From Pseudo-nitzschia pungens (taxonomy: Eukaryota > Bacillariophyta > Bacillariophyceae > Bacillariales > Bacillariaceae), in the NCBI GenBank assembly GCA_037355855.1, contig CM074759.1, positions 2,294,001-2,358,000 of the forward strand: 64,000 bases of DNA. Direction: 5' to 3'. This document shows positions 9,392 to 18,932 of this stretch, piece by piece. Each line of letters opens with the position of its first letter. Positions within the stretch are counted from its first letter, which is position 1. The notes under the pieces are model-generated. The model was not told the DNA's origin, searched no databases, and was given only the letters and a program-made list of their open reading frames with translations. The translations under genes were made by a program, and so were the position numbers.

Positions 9392-9952
9392 ATGGCCGAC
9401 CGAACGAAGAAACTTGAAACTGCTCAAAAGCATTACGATGCGGGAAAGGCACTTTCATGGAACAAGGGTGACTTTGAAACGGCTCTTACGGAGTTGAAAA
9501 AATCCCTACAGATCCGCGAATCGATTTGGGGTATGTATCACGAAGAAACATCTAAATCATACTACGAGATTGGAAGAGTTTTGTTCGCACAGAAGCAATA
9601 CACTGAGAGTTTGGTTTCATACAGAAAATGTTTGAGGATTCGTGTCAGTCTTTATGGGAAGTTCAGCACGGAAACCAAGAATGCCGACCACTGTGTCCGT
9701 CTCGTTGTGCAAGCAAAAGGACTTTATAGCGGACGTGAAATCAACGAGGCTATCACCGCCATATATGATTCGATCAATCATGAGATCTCTGGTGACACCT
9801 ATCGTAAAGCCGGACGCAACGCCGAAGCTCAACTGGAATATATCAAAGCAGCCGCTATCGAGGAATACTATTTTGGCAAGAGTGGCAAAATTCTAGGGGA
9901 AATCAACCGGAAGGCTGGAATCAAGGCACCTCCTCCGCCTGGCAGTCGTTAA
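9392..9952 (+). CDS. Small tetratricopeptide-repeat protein (kinesin-light-chain-like TPR)
   Basis: 186 residues starting MADRTKKLET and ending GIKAPPPPGSR before TAA. The start is the first ATG of the frame. Three helix-turn-helix units are visible: about residues 7-45 (AQKHYDAGKAL..GDFETALTELKKSLQIRESI), 50-85 (ETSKSYYEIGRVLFAQKQYTESLVSYRKCLRIRVSLYG) and a weaker 95-160. The spacing and the KSL.IRESI..HEETSKSYYEIGRVL pattern resemble the 42-residue repeats of kinesin light chain and TPR_12 families. Such proteins are protein-binding scaffolds; no partner can be inferred. There is no signal peptide or membrane segment. It is the only gene in the window that is not transposon-derived. A GGTAAGT upstream at about 9270 could be a splice donor in the 5' UTR. 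Confidence 0.72.
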   Translation: MADRTKKLETAQKHYDAGKALSWNKGDFETALTELKKSLQIRESIWGMYHEETSKSYYEIGRVLFAQKQYTESLVSYRKCLRIRVSLYGKFSTETKNADHCVRLVVQAKGLYSGREINEAITAIYDSINHEISGDTYRKAGRNAEAQLEYIKAAAIEEYYFGKSGKILGEINRKAGIKAPPPPGSR

Positions 9953-10561
9953 GTGTCCAGCGATTGGAATGTTGACTATACTACTATCAGCAGAACACTC
10001 TTGTATCGTACAACATTCAAGATCCACCCGTGACTGCTTGGTTAGCATCAAATCAATCAAATTATCCCATTAATATGTGGATCTTTTCTATTGCGCCTCG
10101 GTTGGTTCCCCAAAAGAAACGAAAAATGGGTTTTTTTCTTTTCAGATTGAAGGCACCAAAGTACAAGATCGGACTGGCACTGCGTTTAACTAGACATTGA
10201 TAAAAGAATTGTATGTGCACATCAAATTTAGAAACGATAGTAGCAACGAGAAAGTCTTACTTCAGAGGGGGGCATGACAGAGAAAGAATAGCACTGAAAA
10301 GAAAGTAACGTAAAATATAATTAAGTTCATTATGGCAAAAAGCAGTTTGGTTTCTGTCGTCAACACACTTTTCTGTCTTGGGTTGTGTTGATGTTCAAAA
10401 ACTTCATCCAAAGACAAACACACCTCGATATCTTCAAAACAACAGTTAGGAAAGATAAGATGTAGATCAATGCATCCCTGTTGGAATGAGGAAAAATTTA
10501 TGTTTGCAATGAAAACATTCAATCCCCTTCCATTGAAATCTTAGCTTGCTATTAATAGTAG
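9953..10561. other. Intergenic region between TPR gene and element D
   Basis: A-rich sequence without a supported gene. It should contain the 3' UTR and polyadenylation site of the TPR gene. An 86-codon minus-strand frame at 10522-10262 has no recognisable features. Confidence 0.5.
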
Positions 10562-10737
10562 TGCCGTGCACCGGAATACAGTCACGAGTCAACTCGGGAT
10601 TGGAATACAATTAGCGAGTCTCCTTATTGCCAATTGCAGGAGACTGCTGGAATCAGTAACAGTAGACTAATCAATAGCTCTCACAATTTGCATATCACTA
10701 CTATTGTAACTATTACATGTAGATCTGGGGTATGGCA
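10562..10737 (+). repeat. 5' LTR of element D (176 bp)
   Basis: It runs TGCCGTGCACCGG to GGGGTATGGCA, the plus-orientation counterpart of the B and C LTRs. It carries several differences from both, fitting an old copy. The palindrome TGATTTTAAAATCA follows at once. Confidence 0.85.
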
Positions 10738-11474
10738 TGATTTTAAAATCAAGCTGAGCGCTGATGACCATGAGCAGAAAGAAACCGATCGACCGAAAAA
10801 TCGAAGGGATCAAAAGACTGCCAAAAAATGGAGGCACAGAGAAGCAAACAGGGAGAAAGAAGCTCCAGTGTGTGCAGCACTAAGGAGCACTAATCCCAGT
10901 GGCAGCTAGCACCATCAGATGGAGCAGCAGCAATAACAGAGACACCTAAGGACCTAAACAGGACCATGGTTGACAGCAGAAATAATCGAACAAAAATAAG
11001 TGTTGAAAAAGTGACACATACCAGCAAATGGACTACTAGTTGGACCAACACTGAGTGGATGGACAGACCAAAGAGGGACTGCCAACCAAAACCAAAAGAT
11101 ACATATATTCAGAAAGGTATGAAGGAAATACTCAACACCCACAATTCCCCCGGGATAAGGGAAGTGGGATCCACCCGGCATTAGTTAAACAGAGCAACAA
11201 TGCCAGAGAACCAAGGGATATGATTCCTGGATCACTGAGACAGAAGTAACTCCTATGACTGTACTAAAGATGGAAAACAATGACAGAACCAATGGTGGAG
11301 AACCCATGATGGAATGAAAAACTAAAAAAAAAACAGTTACAACACGAGGTATCATGAGAACCTGTGGATCTGGAAGCAAACTAGAGGAAATCACTTTTCC
11401 TCAGTTTTAACTCAAAATCAGCAAAGCAACAGAAATATTGCAACCAAAACAAACAACTGACTGATTGCTCCACC
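10738..11474 (+). other. Untranslated leader of element D
   Basis: About 737 bp, similar in length and parts to the leaders of B and C. Small reading frames occur but are not conserved between copies. No gene is supported. Confidence 0.65.
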
Positions 11475-12895
11475 ATGGCGCCTAGACAAACCAAACAGTC
11501 CCCCTTTAAGTTCACCTGCAAGGATTGGCCAGAGTATGCCACAGCAGTGAAGATAAGTGTGGACGGTGAAAAGGGAGGAGTAGCTTTCAGTGACTACCTG
11601 AAGGTACTCAATGGTACTGAGAGACTAGAGCTCTTCATCATCTGGAAAAGGGACTTTGACCAGAAGATTGCCAACAATGACAAGCTCAAAGGAGACCAGA
11701 GGATTGACCTCTTGCAGCAAATTGTCCCCAACGAGGCATTCGCCATTATCCAGAGAACCCTGGCATGGACTTACCTACAGGAGAGCCCGGCAGCAAAGGT
11801 CCACAAGGATAGACTTGTAAACAAACGCATCACCGAAGCTTGCAAATATGGCAAGCCTCTTCCCATGGAGACCCCTGCGACAGCAAAGAAGGGACCCACC
11901 TGGAACGAGGAACCTAATCCCCCGGCAGAGAAAACTACCAAGGAAACCAAAGATCCAGAAAATCCAACGCTCAGCACAACCGCCTATCACCAACTGATGG
12001 AACAGTGGCTCCTGGGATGCCAGGAACACTTGCTTGTTACTACCAAACAGAGGAGTACAAGAAGGACCTTATCCAGGAGTGCATGTATGCCCTCAAACTC
12101 AAAATCTTCAGCAATGACCTCACTGGGAAGCGGGCCTACATCAACCTCCAACAGTACATGCAAAACACGACGATCAAACTGAAACACGGAATTTGCTCAT
12201 GGGCCAACAGAATGGCAGAACTACAGAGCTATCTGCCAGAATGTCTCTGGGAAAGCAGCGCAGTCCTCGGACTGGCCCCCTGCAGCTTTGACAAGTATGA
12301 GATGAAGGAAATCTTGGACTCCAACTTGGCACCCATGCAACGCGACAAATTGGACCTTTTAGGGTGGGACCTCTTTACCAAATCCTACAGTACCACGATT
12401 GACAAACTGGAGAACCTGGAACCAACAATTTGCAGGGAGGAGGAACTCCAGAAGCAAATCACCAAGCTTGAAAAGCACAACGGCAGAGCCAAGAAGAGTG
12501 CCAAGGCCACTTCTGGAGGAGGAAATGGAAAGTCTCCCAACAGAAAGAAGCGCCAACTTGACACCAACAAACAGCTCTGCAAGATCCGCGGTAAGACCCA
12601 TGCCGGAAAGTTCTGGAAACTCACCGGTGGTCCTCCCAAGAAAGGGAAGTTTGACCAAGCAACAATTAACATTCTCAAGGAGCATTTTGTGGCAAAGGAG
12701 GACTCTGACACTGAGCAAAGTTCCAAGCCCCACTGGGGTAAGAAACTCTCCCACCACGAGTACTCCTATGTACTAGCAACTGCTCAGACCAAGACAGGGA
12801 TCCCCAATGATGATATTTCCATTGATGAGAAGGACCTGAAGGAGTACAGAAGAAAGTACAGAAAGACCTTCAAGAAGAAAGGATCCCACAACTGA
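11475..12895 (+). pseudogene. gag: Frameshifted Ty3/gypsy gag of element D
   Basis: It starts at ATG (MAPRQTKQSPFKF..) and aligns with gag of B and C, but the frame shifts at about 12030-12040. The C-terminal two thirds continue from about 12040 in another frame to the TGA at 12893-12895. The zinc-knuckle-like motif has lost two cysteines (CKIRGKTHAGKF against CKICGKTHAGKC in B and C), so nucleic-acid binding would be impaired even without the frameshift. The stop is again directly followed by the pol ATG. Confidence 0.85.
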
Positions 12896-13130
12896 ATGGC
12901 CAGCACCATCCACACTGGACCCCCCAAAATTAACAGGTTTGCAGATGTCTGTGTGGAGATACTGGACCATAAAGGAAGGGGAAGGATGCTCCGGGGCCTA
13001 CTAGACACCAGATGCTCCAAATCCATCATTCTAAGGCACTTTGTCAACAGAAGTCAACTAATGAACCAAGGCCAGAGATCTGTTACCAATAATACCTATG
13101 GGGGCAAATTTTGCACAAGGTCTGTGGCTT
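12896..13130 (+). pseudogene. pol: Element D pol, first piece (protease region)
   Basis: It starts MASTIHTGPPKINRFADVCVEIL, homologous to pol of B and C. The protease active-site motif reads LLDTRCS instead of LLDSGCS, so the catalytic DSG/DTG triplet is lost. The frame is cut after the ARSVA-like segment by LINE1 at 13131. Confidence 0.88.
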
Positions 13131-14798
13131 ACAATTTTGCAACGCGCGATTTTGTCCGACGTTCCGATGTTCCAGTACTTAAAACACGTAGATTTCTACA
13201 CACAATTCCCCTTTGATATCTCCCTCACTTCTAAAGCTCCAACAACAACACCAAGCACTACACCCACTAACAGAGACCTCGCCTACTTGATTCTGCTATT
13301 AGTTCAGTTGCTCCTTGCTTCCTTTGGTTGCTTTGGTTGCTTGTATCCGGTCGGTCAATCGGCAGCAACAAGCTTCGGCAAGCTAAAAAAGGACACATAA
13401 TTTTCTACAGCACTCCCCGTACTAATTCTACAGCTGATCTTTGCTTCGATTTGTCTCCGAGCTCGGTTTTCGATCTGTTTTCAATCTGTTTACACGATCC
13501 CCTCTCCAAGTTGCTTAAGTACACTATTACTTAACGTTCTACATTCTTCAAGGTTCCTTGCTGAGTTTTCTAAGTCTTTTCAAGTTGAAGTTGTCGAACA
13601 CATACAAATCCCCCCTTTCTAGAAGGTTCCTACTTGCTGACCCTTAAGTCTTTGCAAGTTCGCGCGAGCATATCTTCCAGTTTCCTCCCTATTTTCAAGC
13701 CTACAGCCCCCCTGCTCTTTAAGTGCCTATCACTTAAGAGCTCCCCTGTTTCCTAGCCCAGCCCCCTAGTCCCTAAGTATTTCTGCTTAAGGCTCCCCTA
13801 CTACATTGGTTGACAGTACAGCTGTCACCTGTTTCCAAGATAAAGCCTCCCTGGTCCCTAAGTGTCCGCGAGTTCCCCGGTCCCTAAGTACCTGTTTTCC
13901 AGCAAGCAGCTTCCCTGGTCCCTAAGTGTCTCGCTCAAGGTCTTTGTTTTCAAGCCAATTGCCCCTGGATACTGTTTCCACCCCACCCTGGTCCCTAAGT
14001 GTTCAAGAGTTCCCCGGTCCCTAAGTACCTGTTTTCCAGCAAGCAGCTTCCTTTGTCCCTAAGTGTTCGAGAGTTCCCCGGTCCCTAAGTACCTGTTTTC
14101 CAGCAAGCAGCTTCCCTGGTCCCTAAGTGTTCGCGAGTTCCCTGATCCCTAAGTGGCTTTGCTATATAGCACCCCCCAGTTTCCAAGACAACAGCCTCCC
14201 TCCTTGTCCCTAAGGCCCCTACTAAAGCCCCTGTTTTCAAGCAAGCAGCTTCTTTGATACCTACGTGTCCGCGAGTTCCCTGGTCCCTAAGTACCTGTTT
14301 TCCAGCAAGCAGTTTCCCTAGCCCCTAAGTATCTCGCTCAAGGTCCCTGTTTTCAAGCCAATTGCCCCTGGATACTGTTTCCACTTAATAAGTACTCGCG
14401 AGTTTGAACTTCAAGTTCCCTCCTGAGCCTTTTAAGTGTGCCCAGTCATTGGTATCCCCCGGTCCCTAAGTGTTTCTACTAAAGCCCCTGTTTTCAAGCC
14501 ATCTGCTCCCTGGAGCTTAAGTATACCACTTGGAATCATCCCTGATTCGAATTTGTCCCCTACGGTATAAAATTGTTCAACTTTGCACAATTTTTTCTAC
14601 ACGATTTGCAGTAGGCTCCAGGACTTTCGAAATTCCTACCTCCAGAGCACCTCTGTGGGTTTCGAACGTGGCTTTTCAGCTATTGCTCAAGTCCCTTTTT
14701 TTGGCTCCCCTGGAGTTTTTTCTTGTCCAGACCAATGTTGGACTTGTTGTTGCTGCTGTACCCTGGTTCAACTGTCATCCCCTGACATTTCTGCTGTT
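13131..14798 (+). promoter_or_regulatory. LINE1 5' UTR with 64-bp tandem repeats
   Basis: The first ~80 nt are conserved with LINE2 and with the non-autonomous copy at 54340-56356, and probably hold the internal promoter expected of a LINE. From about 13700 to 14500 there are imperfect repeats built around GGTCCCTAAGT and CAGCAAGCAGCTTCC. Three successive starts at 14008, 14072 and 14136 give a period of 64 bp. LINE1 lacks the 15-bp minisatellite that precedes ORF1 in LINE2 and LINE3. Confidence 0.7.
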
Positions 14799-17669
14799 AT
14801 GACTCCGCCTCCTTCAGCTCCCCGGAGAAAAAGGCCTCCCTCATCTCCCCCTCCCCCAACCAAACGTGCCTTAATGGCCACCCCTCCCTCCCGTCGATCT
14901 GCTGGTGGTGGCTCCTCCACTGAGGTTACTCCCTCTACTGCCCCTTCAGATGATGATCATTCTTTCACCTCTGCTGTTGCTAGTGTGACTGATGATGTTA
15001 CCATGCTAGATTCTGGGCCGTCCCTCACACAGCATGATCCTGGGACCCCCATCACTGGACAGCCCGACTCTGTTGAGATGCACGATACAGAGTTGCCTCC
15101 CATGCAACCAGACCCTGGGCAGCCCGGCACTGGGCAGTCTGCTACTGGGTACTCAGGGCAGGGGACCTCAGGCAAGGGGCAGTCAGGCACTGGGCAGTCA
15201 GGCACTGTGACTTCTGGCGATGGGACGATAGGCTCTAAGCCCCCCTCCACCAAGGTCTTGGCTCCCCATTCTAATCTGAAGCAAGCTACCCTTCCCTTTT
15301 CTTCTGACCAAACAGCTCGCAATACTATTCGCAAGAAAGCTCTGGCGGATGCCAACAAGGCTCACAAGGCCTCCTTCCTCTGGTGTTTCTATGGCAAGGG
15401 GCCTCATTCTGGTAGGGTTCCCATCCCTCTGCCTATTAATGCTCTGCGCCAAACCCCATCGGGATCCCGTCTATGGGCTTCATGTTCTGGCCCCACCCAC
15501 TTTTTCAGCAAGAGGGATGGGAAGGACAAGAAATCCATCCATGATGTCTGCAAATCTGTCATCCCTCCGGTCTATGCTGAAGTTTTCCCGGACACCCCTG
15601 ACTGGAGAAATGCCTCTGTGGAGTCTTTGACCTCTCTGGCATCTGCCTGCTTCGCCGACTCTGCAGCCTGGACTAAGCAACCTGCTGGCCAGGCTCTGAA
15701 GAAATGTCTTATTGGTTTGGCCAAGATGTCTCCTGAGTGTTTTGAAACCTTCTACTGTGAAGGCAATCTGCTGCCCAGCACTGAAGGCAAAGTATGGCTG
15801 GCAGCCAACAGAGTTCTGGGATCCCAATGGTATTTCAAGCAAAAGCCTCCCGCTCCTGCTCTTCCAGCTGAGGGTAAGGATCCCAGCCCCAGATCCGTGT
15901 CCTTCCTTCCTGGCTTGGGTGGTGCCACTGTCCAATCCTATTCTGATGGGCACTTCCTTCAACGCAAAGGAGTTTGCTCCAGTGATTCCAGGGCCCCAGT
16001 TGACGTCACTGAAGGTTCTAAATGCTCTCACAGTTCCTATATCACACTCTCACTTCCCCGACTGATGTCTCCACGCCCTGTGGATTTGTACGATGAACTT
16101 CTCAAGTCTCTCAGGGAAGCCTTGGGGCTAATATGGGACGTGGACAAGCGCCTGGTGCTTTATGTGTTTCCTTCCAGAGCTCGGCTCAACCCCAAAGCCA
16201 AGCCTATCACCAAGTTGTGGTCCTCTGACACCCCCCCAGACAGAAAAACCTTGGAAGTGTATGTTGCTCAGCTCTGGCTTCGCAGCAGAACTTCTCCCCA
16301 TTTAAGGTTCCTTGTTGGGCATAGTGTTTCCTTGCAGGATCTCCTTTCTTCAGATTTGCTTGAACTTCTTAAGGAGCGCGACATGGACTTGAAGTATGAC
16401 CACATCCAGGCTCCAGTCCTCGTCACCTGTGGCTTTCTTCTTGGATCCTACATGCAGAGTTTTGATCTTGACCACTATAATGCACTGCTTCAGACCCATC
16501 CCCGGTTCCAAGCCTTCCCTATTGCTGTTATTCGGAAGAACATCAGCCTGGACAGTTCCAGAGCCCCTGAACTCAACCCTGTCCCCGCTGTACATGTCCT
16601 CTGTGATGCTAACAAGAGGGCCCAAACTGTTAAGTTGCTTAAAGGCCAGTTCAACAGATGCAAGCCTTCTGACATTGCCTCCCTTCCTGATGGTAAATTC
16701 TACAAGTTTATTGAGACTGCAACCAATCCTTCTGACCGGCCTCTCCTTCCCTCCAAGCTTAGGATTGTGAAACAAGCCAAGTCCCGTCAATCTAAGTTTA
16801 TTGAAAGCCATGAGACTTCTCCTGTTCTGGGGGTTGTTGATCTTGATCATCCTGTTGACTTGGGTCAAGGCTTGGGCTTTAAGACCTTACGCCGAGTGTT
16901 ATTGGGTATTCGAACTCGTGACAATTGGTCTTGGCCTCTATTTCTTTCAGTTGATGTAAGCTCTTACCGTGGGGAGATCCTTGCTTTGTACAACACCACT
17001 ACCAAAGCTGAAGCCTTGGCCATGCTGTCTTTCCTGCCTATTTTTCTGGAAGCCCAGTATGGTCCCTGTGTTCGGCAGTGGTTTTCTAAAGAATGTTTGG
17101 CTGAAATGGAAGCCTTTCACTGGGATGCTACTGCCAAGTGTGTTGTCGAAACTGCTCCAGCTTCTGATACTTTGCTTGATGACTCTCTCCCCTTCTTTGG
17201 TGAGGGTGATGCCAGGGATTGGGAACTAGTTGATGATGACTTGTCCGAAGATTCTGGTCCAGAACTTACTTTTGACTTGGATCTGCACTTTCAGCTTCAA
17301 GCCCGTGATGACAGTGGGGGTTGTGGTTATGATGATGCCCAATCCATGGCGACTTTGGCCACTGGTACAACCAACCTCACTGATGCTCCGTCTCCAACTC
17401 CTCAAGATTCTGCAGTCGGTGCTTCTTCTGTTAACCCTTTGCCTGGTCCTTCACCAGCTGATTCGCATGCTGCCCAGCCTGTGAACAAGTCTGGGGATGG
17501 GGATGATGTGGCTGCTGATCTCCAGGTTGGTGTTGCTGCCATTGCATTTTCTCCTAGCCATGATACCAGTGTCAGTGATTTGAGCCCTGCCAACGCCTCT
17601 ACCAAGTCAGCTCCAGCAACCCTTCCTTCTCCCGTGCGACAGACACGGTTTCCTTCTGATCATGGTTAG
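14799..17669 (+). CDS. LINE1 ORF1 protein (956 aa, no known domain recognised)
   Basis: It starts at the first ATG of the frame and ends at TAG 17667-17669. The N-terminus is basic and Pro/Ser-rich (RRKRPPSS, KRAL), like a nuclear-localisation and nucleic-acid-binding tail. It is followed by Asp/Ser-rich and Gly-Thr-Gln/Ser repeats (about residues 90-160). A long ordered-looking core (about 190-760) has conserved Trp, Cys and His but no CCHC knuckle or RRM that I can see. The C-terminus is acidic, then Ser/Ala/Pro-rich. By position it should be the RNA-binding ORF1 of the LINE, but it is two to three times the usual ORF1 length. Its first ~180 residues differ from LINE2, while the rest is nearly the same. 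Confidence 0.85.
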   Translation: MTPPPSAPRRKRPPSSPPPPTKRALMATPPSRRSAGGGSSTEVTPSTAPSDDDHSFTSAVASVTDDVTMLDSGPSLTQHDPGTPITGQPDSVEMHDTELPPMQPDPGQPGTGQSATGYSGQGTSGKGQSGTGQSGTVTSGDGTIGSKPPSTKVLAPHSNLKQATLPFSSDQTARNTIRKKALADANKAHKASFLWCFYGKGPHSGRVPIPLPINALRQTPSGSRLWASCSGPTHFFSKRDGKDKKSIHDVCKSVIPPVYAEVFPDTPDWRNASVESLTSLASACFADSAAWTKQPAGQALKKCLIGLAKMSPECFETFYCEGNLLPSTEGKVWLAANRVLGSQWYFKQKPPAPALPAEGKDPSPRSVSFLPGLGGATVQSYSDGHFLQRKGVCSSDSRAPVDVTEGSKCSHSSYITLSLPRLMSPRPVDLYDELLKSLREALGLIWDVDKRLVLYVFPSRARLNPKAKPITKLWSSDTPPDRKTLEVYVAQLWLRSRTSPHLRFLVGHSVSLQDLLSSDLLELLKERDMDLKYDHIQAPVLVTCGFLLGSYMQSFDLDHYNALLQTHPRFQAFPIAVIRKNISLDSSRAPELNPVPAVHVLCDANKRAQTVKLLKGQFNRCKPSDIASLPDGKFYKFIETATNPSDRPLLPSKLRIVKQAKSRQSKFIESHETSPVLGVVDLDHPVDLGQGLGFKTLRRVLLGIRTRDNWSWPLFLSVDVSSYRGEILALYNTTTKAEALAMLSFLPIFLEAQYGPCVRQWFSKECLAEMEAFHWDATAKCVVETAPASDTLLDDSLPFFGEGDARDWELVDDDLSEDSGPELTFDLDLHFQLQARDDSGGCGYDDAQSMATLATGTTNLTDAPSPTPQDSAVGASSVNPLPGPSPADSHAAQPVNKSGDGDDVAADLQVGVAAIAFSPSHDTSVSDLSPANASTKSAPATLPSPVRQTRFPSDHG

Positions 17670-18723
17670 GTTTTCTGGTGTGAGGTCTGATGGGATGCCT
17701 GATTCTTCAAATCCCATCCTTGCTTCCACCGGTTCTACTTCTCCCTCCTCTGTCTCTCTCCCTGCTTCTCATTTTGTCCAATTAACTCTACATGGGGACT
17801 CTCTTGCTGCCAAGGATTCTGATATTTTTGGACATCCTTTTCCTCAAGCCCCATCCTCTAACTCCACTATCATCACCTTTCAAAACATTGGGCCCCAGCG
17901 CAAAGCTGCTTTCATGTCAAGATCCAGGCACAACTCCCGCCAATTTGTCAAGAGCAAGGCTAGTGTTGCCCTTTATGCTGAGCACTGTTTGAATGAATCC
18001 AAGCTCCTTCCTTGTGACCTCTTCAACCGGCGCCTGAAGAATGTCTGCCCCTCCAGTTTTTCCTACCTTGCCAACAACAAGCATGAAGCTTCTGACTGCA
18101 CTTGGCTTCAGCCTGGAGGCACTGGTTTTACCCTTGATCAGCTCTTTAGTTCCCACAAGGTTGCTCATGGGGCTGATCCTTCTGGACTTGGAAGGTGGAC
18201 CTTTGTCAAGTTTCAGGGCAGGGCTGGTTCCACTGTCACAATGTTTTCTGCCTACTGCCCTGTTGAAAATGACAGGGATCTTGGCTCAGTTTGGAATCAA
18301 CAGTACAGGTACTTTCAAGCAGCTGAGAATCTTTTCTCTCCCAATCCTTGCATTCTCTTTCACCGGGATCTAACTGCAGCCCTTCATGCCTGCCTGGGTG
18401 CCGGTGACCAAGTTATTCTTGGGATTGATCAAAATGCCGATGTTAGATCTGATGGTTTATCTTCTGAGCTCAAGGCCCTTGGTTTCCGAGATGCTGTTCT
18501 GTCCTTGCACTCTCAGTCTTCTCCTCCAGCCACCCACAACAGAAACACCACCAGGACTCCAATTGATGCCATCTGGGTCTCTGAATCTGTTGATGTTCTC
18601 AGGGCAGGGTACTGTCCCTTTGGTGGTGCCCAAGGAATGGATTCGGATCATCGCATGCTCTGGATTGAAGTTTGCAATAGCAGCATCATGGGAAAACATC
18701 TGCCTCCTCCTGTCCACTGCTCC

Positions 18724-18914
18724 TGCCATACCCCGGGTCTACTAGTGATTAGAATAGTAGTGATATGCAAATTGTGAGCTCTATCATTTAGTCTATCTGC
18801 TATTGGATTCAGCAGTCTCGAAATCGGCGATTCCAGAGACTCGCTAATCGTAATCCAATCCTTATCCTTAATCCAATCACGAACGGGTTCGTGACTGTAT
18901 TCCGGTGCACGGCA
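18724..18914 (-). repeat. 3' LTR of element C (191 bp)
   Basis: TGCCATACCC to GTGCACGGCA on the plus strand. It reads as identical to the 5' LTR at 24326-24516. On the coding strand it is preceded by the purine-rich ATGGAGGAGCA, the likely polypurine tract. Confidence 0.96.
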
Positions 18915-18932
18915 TGCTCCTCCATGGTACTG

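Noticed and set aside
10262..10522. 86-codon minus-strand ORF with a hydrophobic C-terminus
   Set aside because: It lies in A-rich intergenic sequence, has no recognisable domain and no support beyond being open.
14583..14798. N-terminal extension of LINE1 ORF1, and extension of LINE2 ORF1 to 47212
   Set aside because: No ATG lies in the extended frames. The two copies are unrelated there in LINE2's repeat zone, and the shared basic N-terminus follows the chosen ATGs.
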